39,063 bases of DNA. Source: Streptomyces sp. TRM64462 (GTDB lineage: Bacteria; Actinomycetota; Actinomycetes; Streptomycetales; Streptomycetaceae). Position numbers and translations under genes: made by a program. The stretch is taken from assembly GCF_013362995.1 (NCBI RefSeq), contig NZ_JABWDV010000235.1:1-39063 (forward strand), in the 5' to 3' direction. The notes beneath the pieces were generated by a model that ran no database searches, was not told where the DNA came from, and saw nothing but the letters and a program-made list of their open reading frames with translations. Positions 30,927 through 39,063 of the stretch are shown here, piece after piece (the stretch's first letter is position 1; every line of letters starts with the position of its first letter).

Positions 30927-30941
30927 CCGCCGCGCGGTGTG

Positions 30942-33689
30942 CTACGCGTCGCCGCCGGCTGCGCCCGTCTCGGCCGCCGCCACGTCCAGCAGCTGGTAGC
31001 GGTCCACCGCCTGCTTCAGCACCGAGCGGTCCACCTTGCCCTGCCGCGACAGTTCCGTCAGCACCGCCAGCACGATCGACTGCGCGTCGATGTGGAAGTA
31101 GCGCCGCGCCGCACCCCGCGTGTCCGCGAAACCGAAGCCGTCAGCACCGAGCGACGTGTACGGGCCCGGCACCCAGCGCGCGATCTGATCGGGAACCGAC
31201 CGCATCCAGTCGGAGACGGCCACGAACGGCCCCTCCGCGCCCGTGAGCTTCCGCGTCACGTACGGAACGCGCTGCTCCTCCTCCGGGTGCAGCAGGTTGT
31301 ACTCCTCCGCCTCCACGGCATCGCGGCGCAGCTCGTTCCACGACGTCGCCGACCACACGTCGGCCCGGACGTTCCACTCCTCCGCGAGGATCCGCTGGGC
31401 CTCGACGGCCCACGGAACGGCCACACCGGACGCCATGATCTGCGCCGGGATCCCGCCCGACTCCCCGGCCCGGAAGCGGTGGATGCCCTTGACGATGCCC
31501 TCGACGTCGACGTCCGCCGGCTCCGCCGGGTGCTGGATCGGCTCGTTGTAGACGGTCAGGTAGTAGAAGACGTCCTCGCCGTGCGGGTGCTCATCGGACG
31601 AGCCGTACATCCGCCGCAGACCGTCCTGGACGATATGCGCGATCTCGAAGCCGAACGCCGGGTCGTACGCGACACAGCCCGGGTTCGTCGAGGCCAGCAG
31701 CTGGGAGTGGCCGTCCGCGTGCTGCAGACCCTCACCGGTCAGCGTCGTACGGCCGGCGGTCGCGCCCAGCACGAAGCCGCGCGCCAGCTGGTCGGCCATC
31801 TGCCAGAACTGGTCGCCGGTCCGCTGGAAACCGAACATCGAGTAGAAGACGTACACCGGGATCAGCGGTTCGCCGTGCGTGGCGTACGCCGAGCCCGCGG
31901 CGATCAGCGACGCCGTGCAGCCCGCCTCAGAGATGCCGTCGTGCAGCATCTGCCCCGTCGGCGACTCCTTGTACGCGAGCAGCAGCTCACGGTCCACGGC
32001 CTCGTACTGCTGGCCCAGCGGGTTGTAGATCTTGGCGCTCGGGAAGAACGAGTCCATACCGAACGTGCGGTACTCGTCCGGCGCGATCAGCACGAACCGC
32101 TTGCCGATCTCCTTGTCCCGCATCAGGTCCTTCAGCAGCCGCACGAACGCCATCGTCGTCGCGATCGACTGCTGCCCCGACCCCTTCTTCACCGCCGCGT
32201 ACGTCTTGTCCTCCGGCAGCACCAGCGGCTTCGACCGCACGACCCGGGTCGGGACGTACCCGCCCAGCGCCTTGCGGCGGTCGTGCATGTACTGGATCTC
32301 CTCCGTGTCCCGGCCCGGGTGGTAGTACGGCGGCAGGCCCGACTCCAGCTGGTCGTCGGGGATCGGCAGGTGCAGCCGGTCCCGGAACCGCTTCAGGTCG
32401 TCGACCGTCAGCTTCTTCATCTGGTGCGTCGCGTTGCGGCCCTCGAAGTTCGGGCCGAGCGTCCAGCCCTTGACGGTCTTGGCCAGGATCACCGTCGGCT
32501 GGCCCTTGTGGGCGCGCGCCGCCGCATAGGCGGCATAGATCTTCCGGTGGTCGTGACCGCCGCGGCCCAGGTAGAGGATCTGGTCGTCGGTCATTCCCTC
32601 GACCATCGCGCGCAGCCGGTGGTCGTCGCCGAAGAAGTGCTCCCTGATGTACGCGCCGGTCTCCGTGGCGTACGTCTGGAACTGCCCGTCCGGCGTGGTG
32701 TTCATCTTGTTGACCAGGACCCCGTCCCGGTCCTGGGCCAGCAGCGGGTCCCAGGAACGGTCCCAGATCAGCTTGATCACGTTCCAGCCGGCGCCGCGGA
32801 AGACGGACTCCAGCTCCTGGATGACCTTGCCGTTGCCCCGCACCGGACCGTCGAGGCGCTGCAGGTTGCAGTTCACGACGAAGGTGAGGTTGTCCAGGCC
32901 CTCGCGGGCCGCCAGGGTCAGCTGGCCCAGCGACTCTGGCTCGTCCATCTCGCCGTCGCCGAGGAACGCCCACACATGGGACTGCTCCGTGTCGGCGATC
33001 CCGCGCGCGTGCATGTAGCGGTTCATCCGCGCCTGGTAGATCGCGCCGATGGGGCCCAGGCCCATGGAGACCGTCGGGAACTCCCAGAAGTCCGGCATCA
33101 GCCGCGGGTGCGGATACGACGACAGACCGTTCGGGTACTTCGACTTCTCCTGGCGGAACGCGTCGAGCTGCGTCTCGTTCAGCCGGTCCAGCAGGAACGC
33201 GCGGGCGTAGATACCGGGCGAGGCGTGGCCCTGGAAGAAGATCTGGTCGCCGCCGTCACCGCCGTCCTTGCCCCGGAAGAAGTGGTTGAAGCCCACGTCG
33301 TACAGGGAGGCGGAGGAGGCGAACGTGGCGATGTGGCCGCCGACGCCGATCCCGGGGCGCTGCGCGCGCGAGACCATCACGGCCGCGTTCCAGCGGGTCG
33401 CGTTGAGGATCTTGCGCTCGATCTCCTCGTTGCCGGGGAAGAACGGCTCGTCCTTGGTGGCGATGGTGTTGACGTAGTCCGTGCTGCGCATCTCGGGCAC
33501 GGCCACGCGCTTCTCGCGGGCCCGCTCGATCAGGCGGAGCATCAGATAGCGGGCCCGCTCGCGGCCCCGCTCGTCGACGGCGGCGTCGAGCGAGTCGAGC
33601 CATTCCTGGGTCTCCTCCGGATCGAAGTCCGGGACCTGGCTGGGAAGGCCGCCAATGATGATCGGGTTGCGATCGGATCCGGAAGCCAC
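30942..33689 (-). CDS. aceE: Pyruvate dehydrogenase E1 component, homodimeric type
   Basis: A 915-residue thiamine-diphosphate enzyme that decarboxylates pyruvate and passes the acetyl group to the E2 lipoyl domain. The length is right for the single-chain E1 of actinobacteria and gammaproteobacteria. The cofactor motif is GDGEMDEPE from residue 244 to [11 protein letters not shown] near 280. Other family stretches are [23 protein letters not shown] and [20 protein letters not shown] [16 protein letters not shown]. The GTG at 33689 has AAGGA 5 nt upstream. Its long upstream region contains a hairpin and a candidate promoter. No E2/E3 gene is adjacent. It supplies acetyl-CoA for the nearby fatty-acid genes in a metabolic sense only. 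Confidence 0.97.
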   Translation of the reverse strand: MASGSDRNPIIIGGLPSQVPDFDPEETQEWLDSLDAAVDERGRERARYLMLRLIERAREKRVAVPEMRSTDYVNTIATKDEPFFPGNEEIERKILNATRWNAAVMVSRAQRPGIGVGGHIATFASSASLYDVGFNHFFRGKDGGDGGDQIFFQGHASPGIYARAFLLDRLNETQLDAFRQEKSKYPNGLSSYPHPRLMPDFWEFPTVSMGLGPIGAIYQARMNRYMHARGIADTEQSHVWAFLGDGEMDEPESLGQLTLAAREGLDNLTFVVNCNLQRLDGPVRGNGKVIQELESVFRGAGWNVIKLIWDRSWDPLLAQDRDGVLVNKMNTTPDGQFQTYATETGAYIREHFFGDDHRLRAMVEGMTDDQILYLGRGGHDHRKIYAAYAAARAHKGQPTVILAKTVKGWTLGPNFEGRNATHQMKKLTVDDLKRFRDRLHLPIPDDQLESGLPPYYHPGRDTEEIQYMHDRRKALGGYVPTRVVRSKPLVLPEDKTYAAVKKGSGQQSIATTMAFVRLLKDLMRDKEIGKRFVLIAPDEYRTFGMDSFFPSAKIYNPLGQQYEAVDRELLLAYKESPTGQMLHDGISEAGCTASLIAAGSAYATHGEPLIPVYVFYSMFGFQRTGDQFWQMADQLARGFVLGATAGRTTLTGEGLQHADGHSQLLASTNPGCVAYDPAFGFEIAHIVQDGLRRMYGSSDEHPHGEDVFYYLTVYNEPIQHPAEPADVDVEGIVKGIHRFRAGESGGIPAQIMASGVAVPWAVEAQRILAEEWNVRADVWSATSWNELRRDAVEAEEYNLLHPEEEQRVPYVTRKLTGAEGPFVAVSDWMRSVPDQIARWVPGPYTSLGADGFGFADTRGAARRYFHIDAQSIVLAVLTELSRQGKVDRSVLKQAVDRYQLLDVAAAETGAAGGDA

Positions 33690-34135
33690 GCTGTTCCTTC
33701 GCTGCTCGGGTGCCTACGGGGATGTCGTGCGTGCCATGAGGCCGACGGGTGCGGGATACACGGCGGACGGAGGGGTACATGGGGTGGGGCGGAGTACGGA
33801 GTCTCGGCTGTACGGTCGCGTCGCCACCATCGTGTACCTCCTGCCCGCGTACGTCATCTCTACCGAGGGGTAACCCCTCTCGGTCGGCCCAGAGCGGGCG
33901 GCCGCCGGGCGGGTCCCGAATACAACAGCCTAAAGTGGGTCAAGAGGTGTGGTCCATGTCGTGAGCCCGGAGGAGCGGGCGCCTGAGCTTGGGGCAGGAC
34001 GGCCCCAAAAGTCACCGTTTCGGCGGTCTAGGTCGCCGGGTACTTGCGCGATCCGCCCAGCACGTGTGGACTACGCCCCATGCCGCGCGTACGCGTGGCC
34101 GAAGTACTTTCCCATTCATGATCAGGAGGCAAGCC
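33690..34135. other. 446-bp divergent regulatory region between aceE and DUF3052
   Basis: No supported gene. For aceE (minus strand), TGGACC (33951-33956) and TAGGCT (33927-33932), 18 bp apart, form a candidate promoter giving a leader of about 230 nt. CCGAGGGGT-A-ACCCCTCTCGG (33863-33883) forms a bulged hairpin inside that leader. For DUF3052, only the ribosome site AGGAGG (34124-34129) is clear. Confidence 0.5.
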
Positions 34136-34573
34136 GTGAGCGCGACCGCGGACCACGCGGAGGAGCGGACGAACCCTGCCGCGAGGCTGGGGTTCCAGCC
34201 CGAGCAGGTGGTCCAGGAGATCGGCTACGACGACGACGTCGACCAGGAGCTCCGCGAGGCCATTGAGCAAGTCATCGGCAGTGAGCTCGTCGACGAGGAC
34301 TACGACGACGTCGCCGATGCCGTGGTGCTGTGGTTCCGCGACGAGGACGGCGACCTTACGGATGCGCTGGTGGACGCCATCACGTACATCGAGGAAGGTG
34401 GCGCGATCCTGCTCCTGACGCCGAAGACCGGGCGTGACGGCTACGTGGAGCCGAGCGAGATCTCCGAAGCCGCGACGACCGCCGGGCTGTCCGCGACCAA
34501 GAGCGTCAGCGTCGGCAAGGACTGGAGCGGAAGCCGGCTGGTGACGCCGAAGGCCGCCGCCAAGAAGCGCTGA
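34136..34573 (+). CDS. DUF3052 family protein
   Basis: A 145-residue acidic cytosolic protein of the actinobacterial DUF3052 family; function unknown. Family features are ARLGFQPEQVVQEIGYDDDV, the acidic DEDYDDVADAVVLWFRDEDG and the C-terminal KDWSGSRLVTPKAAAKKR, which resembles a basic tail. There are no Cys and no membrane segment. The GTG has AGGAGG 6 nt upstream. In streptomycetes it commonly sits between aceE and a peroxiredoxin, as here. A strong hairpin separates it from the peroxiredoxin gene. Confidence 0.92.
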   Translation: MSATADHAEERTNPAARLGFQPEQVVQEIGYDDDVDQELREAIEQVIGSELVDEDYDDVADAVVLWFRDEDGDLTDALVDAITYIEEGGAILLLTPKTGRDGYVEPSEISEAATTAGLSATKSVSVGKDWSGSRLVTPKAAAKKR

Positions 34574-34594
34574 CCACCCGCACCCGCAGACCGA

Positions 34595-34625
34595 GGGCCC
34601 CCGCCGAGCACATCGGCGGGGGCCC
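34595..34625 (+). terminator. Terminator hairpin after DUF3052
   Basis: GGGCCCCCGCCGA pairs perfectly with 34613-34625 around a 5-nt loop (13-bp stem), 21 nt past the stop. Confidence 0.85.
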
Positions 34626-34677
34626 TGTGCGTAGGGTGGGACCCACTGCACCGGTCCAGCGAAGGGATGCGTACGCC

Positions 34678-35136
34678 ATGGCGATCGAGGTCGGCACGAA
34701 GGCTCCGGACTTCGAACTCAAGGACAACCACGGGCGCACCGTGCGGCTCGGCGACTACCGCGGTGAGAAGAACGTGGTGCTGCTCTTCTACCCGTTCGCC
34801 TTCACCGGCGTCTGCACGGGCGAGCTGTGCGCGCTGCGCGACCAGCTGCCCCGGTTCGTCAACGACGACACCCAGCTGCTCGCCGTCTCCAACGACTCCA
34901 TCCACACCCTGCGCGTCTTCGCCGAGCAGGAGGGCCTGGAGTACCCGCTGCTGTCCGACTTCTGGCCGCACGGCGAGGTCTCCCGCGCCTACGGCGTCTT
35001 CGACGAGGAGAAGGGCTGCGCGGTCCGCGGCACCTTCATCATCGACAAGGACGGCATCGTGCGCTGGAGCGTCGTCAACGACCTCCCGGACGCCCGCGAC
35101 CTGAACGAGTACGTCGAGGCGCTCGACGCCCTCTGA
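34678..35136 (+). CDS. Peroxiredoxin (AhpE/BCP-like)
   Basis: A 152-residue thioredoxin-fold peroxidase reducing H2O2 and organic peroxides. The peroxidatic Cys46 is in FYPFAFTGVCTGEL with the conserved Pro39 and Thr43; the later Arg in GTFIIDKDGIVRW context fits the family. Two more Cys are present, Cys51 and Cys114. Cys51, five residues on, suggests a BCP-type resolving Cys, while the FTGVCTGELC form also occurs in AhpE. The ATG at 34678 has GAAGGG about 9 nt upstream; TAGGGT at 34632 is a possible -10. It complements the Ohr system at the other end of the window. Confidence 0.92.
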   Translation: MAIEVGTKAPDFELKDNHGRTVRLGDYRGEKNVVLLFYPFAFTGVCTGELCALRDQLPRFVNDDTQLLAVSNDSIHTLRVFAEQEGLEYPLLSDFWPHGEVSRAYGVFDEEKGCAVRGTFIIDKDGIVRWSVVNDLPDARDLNEYVEALDAL

Positions 35137-35200
35137 TCCCGGTTCGCCCGACACCTCGATTCATCGGTACAAGAGCCTGCTCACGACGGGAACCCGTCAC

Positions 35201-35206
35201 TAGGAT
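35201..35206 (+). promoter_or_regulatory. Candidate -10 box for the first terD gene
   Basis: TAGGAT lies about 65 nt before the GTG start, matching the streptomycete -10 pattern. GGAAC at 35189-35193 followed by CGTT about 18 nt on also resembles an ECF sigma-factor promoter, so the sigma factor is uncertain. Confidence 0.35.
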
Positions 35207-35271
35207 CCAGTCGTTGATCCGATGCCAACGCACGACGGGGGCGCTGCCCCTGGAAACCAATGGAGGGACTC

Positions 35272-35847
35272 GTGGGAGTCAGCCTCAGCAAGGGCGGCAA
35301 CGTCTCGCTGACCAAGGCCGCACCCAACCTGACCGCCGTCACCGTCGGTCTCGGCTGGGACGTCCGCACCACCACCGGTACGGACTTCGACCTGGACGCC
35401 AGCGCTCTGCTGGTGAACGCCCAGGGCAAGGTCGCCACCGACGGCAACTTCGTCTTCTTCAACAACCTCAAGAGCCCCGACGGTTCCGTCGAGCACACCG
35501 GCGACAACCTCACCGGTGAGGGCGAGGGCGACGACGAGCAGATCAAGGTCAACCTGGCCGGCGTCCCCGCGGACGTCGAGAAGGTCGTCTTCCCGGTCTC
35601 GATCTACGACGCGGAGAACCGTCAGCAGTCCTTCGGCCAGGTGCGCAACGCGTTCATCCGCGTCGTCAACCAGGCCAACAACGAGGAGCTGGCCCGCTAC
35701 GACCTGAGCGAGGACGCCTCGACGGAGACCGCGATGGTCTTCGGCGAGCTGTACCGCCACGGCGCGGAGTGGAAGTTCCGTGCCATCGGTCAGGGCTACG
35801 CCTCGGGCCTGCGCGGCATCGCGCAGGACTTCGGCGTGAACGTCTGA
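35272..35847 (+). CDS. TerD-family calcium-binding stress protein (copy 1)
   Basis: A 191-residue cytosolic TerD domain. The family's calcium-binding acidic motifs are visible: [10 protein letters not shown] at 38-47 and [15 protein letters not shown] at 77-91. The opening [12 protein letters not shown] and the later [22 protein letters not shown] and [20 protein letters not shown] are canonical. TerD proteins are tied to tellurite resistance, phage inhibition, and calcium-linked development in streptomycetes. The GTG has GGAGGG 4 nt upstream. It is about 70% identical in appearance to the second copy 257 bp downstream, so they arose by duplication. Confidence 0.95.
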   Translation: MGVSLSKGGNVSLTKAAPNLTAVTVGLGWDVRTTTGTDFDLDASALLVNAQGKVATDGNFVFFNNLKSPDGSVEHTGDNLTGEGEGDDEQIKVNLAGVPADVEKVVFPVSIYDAENRQQSFGQVRNAFIRVVNQANNEELARYDLSEDASTETAMVFGELYRHGAEWKFRAIGQGYASGLRGIAQDFGVNV

Positions 35848-35861
35848 GCACACCGCAGCTT

Positions 35862-35897
35862 CGTCCGGCGCCGCACTCGTCCGTGCGGCGCCGGACG
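35862..35897 (+). terminator. Terminator hairpin between the two terD genes
   Basis: CGTCCGGCGCCGCAC pairs perfectly with 35883-35897 around a 6-nt loop (15-bp stem), 14 nt after the stop. The two paralogues are therefore probably transcribed separately. Confidence 0.85.
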
Positions 35898-36000
35898 CGC
35901 CCTTTCCGCACCCCCACCGCGCACCGGCGGGCGTACCGGCACCGGAACGGGGCACGATGAGGGCGCGCACACCATGCGACGCACCACCGCACGGGGGGCA

Positions 36001-36038
36001 CACCGCACAGGTCCGGGCGCACCGCACAGGTCCGGGCA
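36001..36038 (+). repeat. Two tandem copies of a 19-bp unit upstream of the second terD
   Basis: CACCGCACAGGTCCGGGCG and CACCGCACAGGTCCGGGCA are adjacent, 67 bp before the start codon. The period of nearly two helical turns would suit a regulator binding one face, but simple duplication is equally possible. Confidence 0.7.
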
Positions 36039-36104
36039 CCAAGGCCTTGCGCGGGCACGTCGCCGGACGCAGGACACGCAGCACGTCACCGGGGAGGATC
36101 ATTC

Positions 36105-36680
36105 ATGGGCGTCACGCTCGCCAAGGGAGGCAACGTCTCCCTCTCCAAGGCCGCACCCAACCTGACCCAGGTACTGGTCGGACTCGGCTGGGACGCGCGC
36201 TCCACCACCGGAGCGCCCTTCGACCTCGACGCCAGTGCGCTCCTCTGCCAGGCCGGCAGGGTCCTCGGCGACGAGTGGTTCATCTTCTACAACAACCTCA
36301 CCAGCCCTGACGGGTCGGTCGAGCACACCGGCGACAACCTCACGGGCGAGGGCGACGGCGACGACGAGTCGCTGATCGTGGACCTGTCCAAGGTCCCCGC
36401 CCACTGCGACAAGATCATTTTTCCGGTCTCCATCCACGAGGCCGACAACCGCGGGCAGACCTTCGGCCAGGTCAGCAACGCGTTCATCCGCGTCGTCAAC
36501 CAGGCCGACGGGCAGGAACTGGCCCGCTACGACCTGAGCGAGGACGCCTCCACCGAAACCGCGATGATCTTCGGTGAGCTGTACCGCTACGGCGGGGAAT
36601 GGAAATTCCGTGCGGTGGGTCAGGGGTACGCGTCGGGCCTCCGCGGCATCGCTCTAGACTTCGGGGTCAATGTTTCCTAA
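36105..36680 (+). CDS. TerD-family calcium-binding stress protein (copy 2)
   Basis: A 191-residue paralogue of the preceding TerD protein with the same motifs: [10 protein letters not shown] at 38-47 and [15 protein letters not shown]. It differs mainly at residues 47-65, with two extra Cys (Cys48 and Cys101), so it may add a redox feature. GGGGAGGA lies 7 nt before the ATG. The DUF475 gene follows after 111 bp without a clear terminator, so readthrough is likely. Both TerD copies plus the TerA-like and DUF475 genes suggest a membrane-linked metal/stress complex, as proposed for Ter systems generally. Confidence 0.95.
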   Translation: MGVTLAKGGNVSLSKAAPNLTQVLVGLGWDARSTTGAPFDLDASALLCQAGRVLGDEWFIFYNNLTSPDGSVEHTGDNLTGEGDGDDESLIVDLSKVPAHCDKIIFPVSIHEADNRGQTFGQVSNAFIRVVNQADGQELARYDLSEDASTETAMIFGELYRYGGEWKFRAVGQGYASGLRGIALDFGVNVS

Positions 36681-36725
36681 AGCTCGTATCAGGGTTCGTT
36701 CAAGGCCCGGCGCGCCCGGGGTGGA

Positions 36726-36747
36726 GGAGTCCCTCGCGGAGTCCCTC
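36726..36747 (+). repeat. Short 12-bp-period direct repeat in the DUF475 leader
   Basis: GGAGTCCCTC occurs at 36726 and 36738, about 45-66 nt before the DUF475 start, followed by GGGGGACCCCC. Too short to name a riboswitch; noted as possible leader structure. Confidence 0.4.
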
Positions 36748-36791
36748 CGCCCGGCGGCGCACGGGGGACCCCCAAGACGATTGGGTAGCCA

Positions 36792-37937
36792 GTGGTTCTG
36801 AAAACCTTCGGGTGGTCGTTCGCCGTCACGGCGGGCGGCCTCGCCTTCGCCGCATGGCAGTGGGGGTGGGAGGCGTTCGGGATCGTTCTGATCCTGTCGA
36901 TCCTCGAAATCTCCCTCTCCTTCGACAACGCGGTCGTCAACGCCGGAATCCTCAAGAAGATGAATGCCTTCTGGCAGCGGATCTTCCTGACGATCGGCAT
37001 TCTGATCGCCGTGTTCGGCATGCGACTGGTCTTCCCTGTCGTCATCGTCGCCATCAGCGCCAAGGTCGGCCCCATCGAGGCCGTCCAGCTCGCGATGAAC
37101 CAGCCGCAGCAGTACGAGAACCTGGTCACCGACGCGCACGCCGCCATCGCCGCGTTCGGCGGAATGTTCCTGCTGATGATCTTCCTTGACTTCATCTTCG
37201 AGGAGCGCGAGTTCAAGTGGCTCGCCTGGCTGGAGCGCCCCCTGGCGAAGTTCGGCAAGATCGACATGCTGTCGGTCTGCATCGCACTGATCGTCCTGCT
37301 GGTCACGGCCATGACGTTCGCCACCGAGGCGCACACCAGCACCGGCCACGTGGACAAGTCGGCCACGGTGCTGCTGTCCGGCGTCGCCGGCCTCATCACG
37401 TACCTGGTCGTCGGCGGCCTCTCCGGCTACTTCGAGGACAAGCTCGAGGAAGAGGAGGAGCGCGAGCACGAGGAGGAGGAGAAGGCCAAGCAGGAGGGCA
37501 AGCAGGTCTCCATGGTCGGCCTGGCCGGCAAGGCAGCCTTCTTCCTGTTCCTCTACCTGGAGGTCCTGGACGCGTCGTTCTCCTTCGACGGTGTCATCGG
37601 CGCGTTCGCCATCACCAACCACATCTTCTGGATGGCGCTCGGCCTCGGCATCGGCGCCATGTACGTCCGGTCGCTCACGGTCTACCTGGTCCGCCAGGGC
37701 ACCCTCGACGACTACGTGTACCTGGAGCACGGCGCGCACTACGCGATCGGCGCCCTCGCCGTGATCCTGCTGATCACCATCCAGCACGAGATCAGCGAGA
37801 TCATCACCGGCCTCGTCGGTGTCTTCCTCATCGCCGCGTCGTTCTTCTCCTCGGTCCGCCGCAACAAGCTGCTGGAGGCAGCCGAGGGAAAAGCTGAGGG
37901 ACCCGGGGAGAAGGCCGAGGTCTCGTCCGGGGTGTGA
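36792..37937 (+). CDS. DUF475 family TerC-like integral membrane protein
   Basis: A 381-residue membrane protein of the DUF475 branch of the LysE/TerC-like superfamily. About nine to ten hydrophobic segments are visible. Two symmetric acidic membrane motifs, LEISLSFDNAVVN (Glu39, Asp45, Asn46) and LEVLDASFSFDGVIG, are likely cation ligands in the two halves. A charged loop, KLEEEEEREHEEEEKAKQEG, separates them. TerC relatives export manganese or calcium and service other exported metalloenzymes. The GTG start has a poor ribosome site. Its place after two calcium-binding TerD genes supports a shared metal-related role. Confidence 0.92.
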   Translation: MVLKTFGWSFAVTAGGLAFAAWQWGWEAFGIVLILSILEISLSFDNAVVNAGILKKMNAFWQRIFLTIGILIAVFGMRLVFPVVIVAISAKVGPIEAVQLAMNQPQQYENLVTDAHAAIAAFGGMFLLMIFLDFIFEEREFKWLAWLERPLAKFGKIDMLSVCIALIVLLVTAMTFATEAHTSTGHVDKSATVLLSGVAGLITYLVVGGLSGYFEDKLEEEEEREHEEEEKAKQEGKQVSMVGLAGKAAFFLFLYLEVLDASFSFDGVIGAFAITNHIFWMALGLGIGAMYVRSLTVYLVRQGTLDDYVYLEHGAHYAIGALAVILLITIQHEISEIITGLVGVFLIAASFFSSVRRNKLLEAAEGKAEGPGEKAEVSSGV

Positions 37938-38032
37938 CGGTGTCCTGCGGGCGCCCCGTGCGGGCGTCCGGTGTGACGTCCACTGCATGAGACCGGGGTG
38001 TGACTGCTCCGGCAATGCGGAACGCTTCTGAG

Positions 38033-38062
38033 CGGGGCGGCCGGGTGCTCCCGGCCGCCCCG
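38033..38062 (+). terminator. Terminator hairpin between DUF475 and the TerA-like gene
   Basis: CGGGGCGGCCGGG pairs perfectly with 38050-38062 around the loop TGCT (13-bp stem), 95 nt after the DUF475 stop and 31 nt before the next start. Confidence 0.78.
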
Positions 38063-38093
38063 TGGCGTATCCGCAACACATGGGGGTGGGGGC

Positions 38094-38834
38094 ATGGCCT
38101 TCTGGGACAGCCTGTGGCCGAACAGGGCGGCGCAGTTCGACTCGGGCAGCGCGGCCAGCAACGCGATCGACCTGACGAGGCGACGCCCGACGATCTCACT
38201 GACCAAACAGGGCGCCGCCAACGGCAATCTGCGCGTCAACCTCTCCTGGCAGATGCGGACCTCCGACATCGAGGGCAGGTCCAAGCAGAGCGGACGCCTG
38301 CTGCGGCACCCGCTCAAGTTCTTCCAGCCCGAGCCCGTCCAGGCGCACACGCAGGGCGTCGCGACCGTGGACCTGGACATCGGATGCCTGTACGAGCTCG
38401 CCGACGGCACCAAGGGCGTCGTCCAGCCGCTCGGCGGCTACTACGGCGACCTCAACGACGCGCCGTACGTCAAGCTCACGGGCGACGACCGGTTCGGATC
38501 GGGGTCCGGTGAGACGATCTTCGTCAATCTCGACCACCGCGACGACATCAAGCGGCTGCTGTTCTTCGTCTACATCTACGACCAGACACCGGCGTTCGAC
38601 CGGACGCACGCCAAGATGACGCTCTACCCGAGCAACGGCCCGCGCATCGAGATCGAGCTGGACGAGCGCGCACCCGAGGCGCGCTCCTGCGCGGTGTTCC
38701 TGCTGGAGAACGTCAAGGGCGACCTGCTCGTACGGCGTGAGGTGAAGTTCGTGTACGGATTCCAGGGCGAGCTGGACCGGATGTACGGGTGGGGCATGCA
38801 GTGGGGGCGCGGCTTCAAGGCGGGCAAGGTCTGA
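38094..38834 (+). CDS. TerA/TerD-superfamily protein
   Basis: A 246-residue tellurium-resistance family protein closest in layout to TerA. After an N-terminal helix (FWDSLWPNRAAQFDSG) come VNLSWQMRT, the acidic DLDIGCLYELADGTKG, the TerA-typical GDDRFGSGSGETIFVNLD, LLFFVYIYDQTPAFDRT, and the ending VYGFQGELDRMYGWGMQWGRG. Acidic residues suggest calcium binding as in TerD. The ATG lies next to GGGGGTGGGGG. It is the last complete gene of the Ter-type cluster, in the same direction as terD and DUF475. Confidence 0.88.
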   Translation: MAFWDSLWPNRAAQFDSGSAASNAIDLTRRRPTISLTKQGAANGNLRVNLSWQMRTSDIEGRSKQSGRLLRHPLKFFQPEPVQAHTQGVATVDLDIGCLYELADGTKGVVQPLGGYYGDLNDAPYVKLTGDDRFGSGSGETIFVNLDHRDDIKRLLFFVYIYDQTPAFDRTHAKMTLYPSNGPRIEIELDERAPEARSCAVFLLENVKGDLLVRREVKFVYGFQGELDRMYGWGMQWGRGFKAGKV

Positions 38835-38912
38835 CGTAGGTGCCGTGTCCTGCCGTGTCGCGCCCCGTCGGCGCACCCCGGGCCCTGGGCATCGGGCACC
38901 GGCCCCGAGGGC

Positions 38913-39063
38913 TCAGGGGCGCATGAACTGCGGGCCCATGGGCGGCAGCTGGAAGTGCGGGTCCGGCACGGGCGCACCCGCCGGAGCGGCGGCCGGGGCG
39001 GGAGCGGCGTGCGGGTAGCCGTACGCGGGCTGCGGCGAGGGCGACCCGTACGGGGGCGCGGCC
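38913..39063 (-). CDS. C-terminal end of a Pro/Ala-rich protein, 5' end outside the window
   Basis: Fifty codons are visible on the minus strand, ending at a TGA. They encode a Pro-, Ala- and Tyr-rich linker (PYGSPSPQPAYGYPHAAPAP) and the short hydrophobic end HFQLPPMGPQFMRP. Such tails occur on some streptomycete TerD-domain proteins, and the position beside the Ter cluster would fit, but the folded part lies beyond the window, so the family is not established. It converges on the TerA-like gene with 78 nt between stops. Confidence 0.55.
   Translation of the reverse strand, partial: AAPPYGSPSPQPAYGYPHAAPAPAAAPAGAPVPDPHFQLPPMGPQFMRP

Noticed and set aside
30636..33986. 1116-codon plus-strand frame under aceE
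   Set aside because: Arg/Val/His-rich shadow of a highly conserved enzyme on the minus strand.
33949..34266. Small plus-strand ORF before DUF3052
   Set aside because: It overlaps DUF3052 in another frame, has no ribosome site and encodes a composition-driven peptide.

Overview
The window is chromosomal DNA of a Streptomyces or close relative. GC content is very high, GTG starts are frequent, and GC-rich hairpins lack long U tracts. The conserved streptomycete block fasR-fabD-fabH-acpP-fabF, with a DUF3145 gene beside it, lies next to a homodimeric aceE and a TerD/DUF475 cluster. This resembles the fatty-acid synthase neighbourhood of Streptomyces coelicolor. I see no rRNA, tRNA, CRISPR array, prophage or transposase, so this is mostly core chromosome with some accessory genes.

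Left part (1-13.2 kb). It opens with the 3' end of a low-complexity protein. A MarR regulator follows, divergent from an MDR-family oxidoreductase and Ohr, probably a small reactive-species response unit with nested palindromes in the shared promoter. Next come a beta-lactamase-fold esterase, an EI24/CysZ-like membrane protein, a nitrilase-superfamily amidase and a LysE exporter. A secreted pyroglutamyl-peptidase-like (C15) protein has Ser where the catalytic Cys should be. A TetR regulator faces a GH3 glycosidase with an inserted PA14-like domain. An SGNH lipoprotein and an aldose 1-epimerase form a second sugar- or cell-surface-linked pair.

Middle part (13.4-29.4 kb). DUF3145 converges on the minus-strand fatty-acid synthase operon (fasR, fabD, fabH, acpP, fabF). 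Beyond it lie a pirin, a class-C-type serine hydrolase, a MerR/aldo-keto reductase operon with a textbook 19-bp-spacer MerR promoter, and a NarL-type two-component system. A DUF4429/SHOCT protein, a membrane-anchored alpha/beta hydrolase, and a TetR/MFS efflux pair follow.

Right part (29.6-39 kb). This holds a secreted I36-like inhibitor, a K+ channel, aceE, DUF3052, an AhpE-like peroxiredoxin, two TerD paralogues, a DUF475 (TerC-like) membrane protein, a TerA-like protein and the 3' end of one more gene. All from DUF3052 through the TerA-like gene run rightward and are separated by strong hairpins, which suggests a stress and metal-homeostasis neighbourhood.

Two themes stand out. First, at four places the 3' end of a gene, including its stop codon, is repeated as short tandem or spaced echoes downstream. 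Second, several regulators and transporters have a -10 box 6-7 nt before the start codon, which predicts leaderless mRNAs. No clearly new multi-gene defence or biosynthetic system was recognised.
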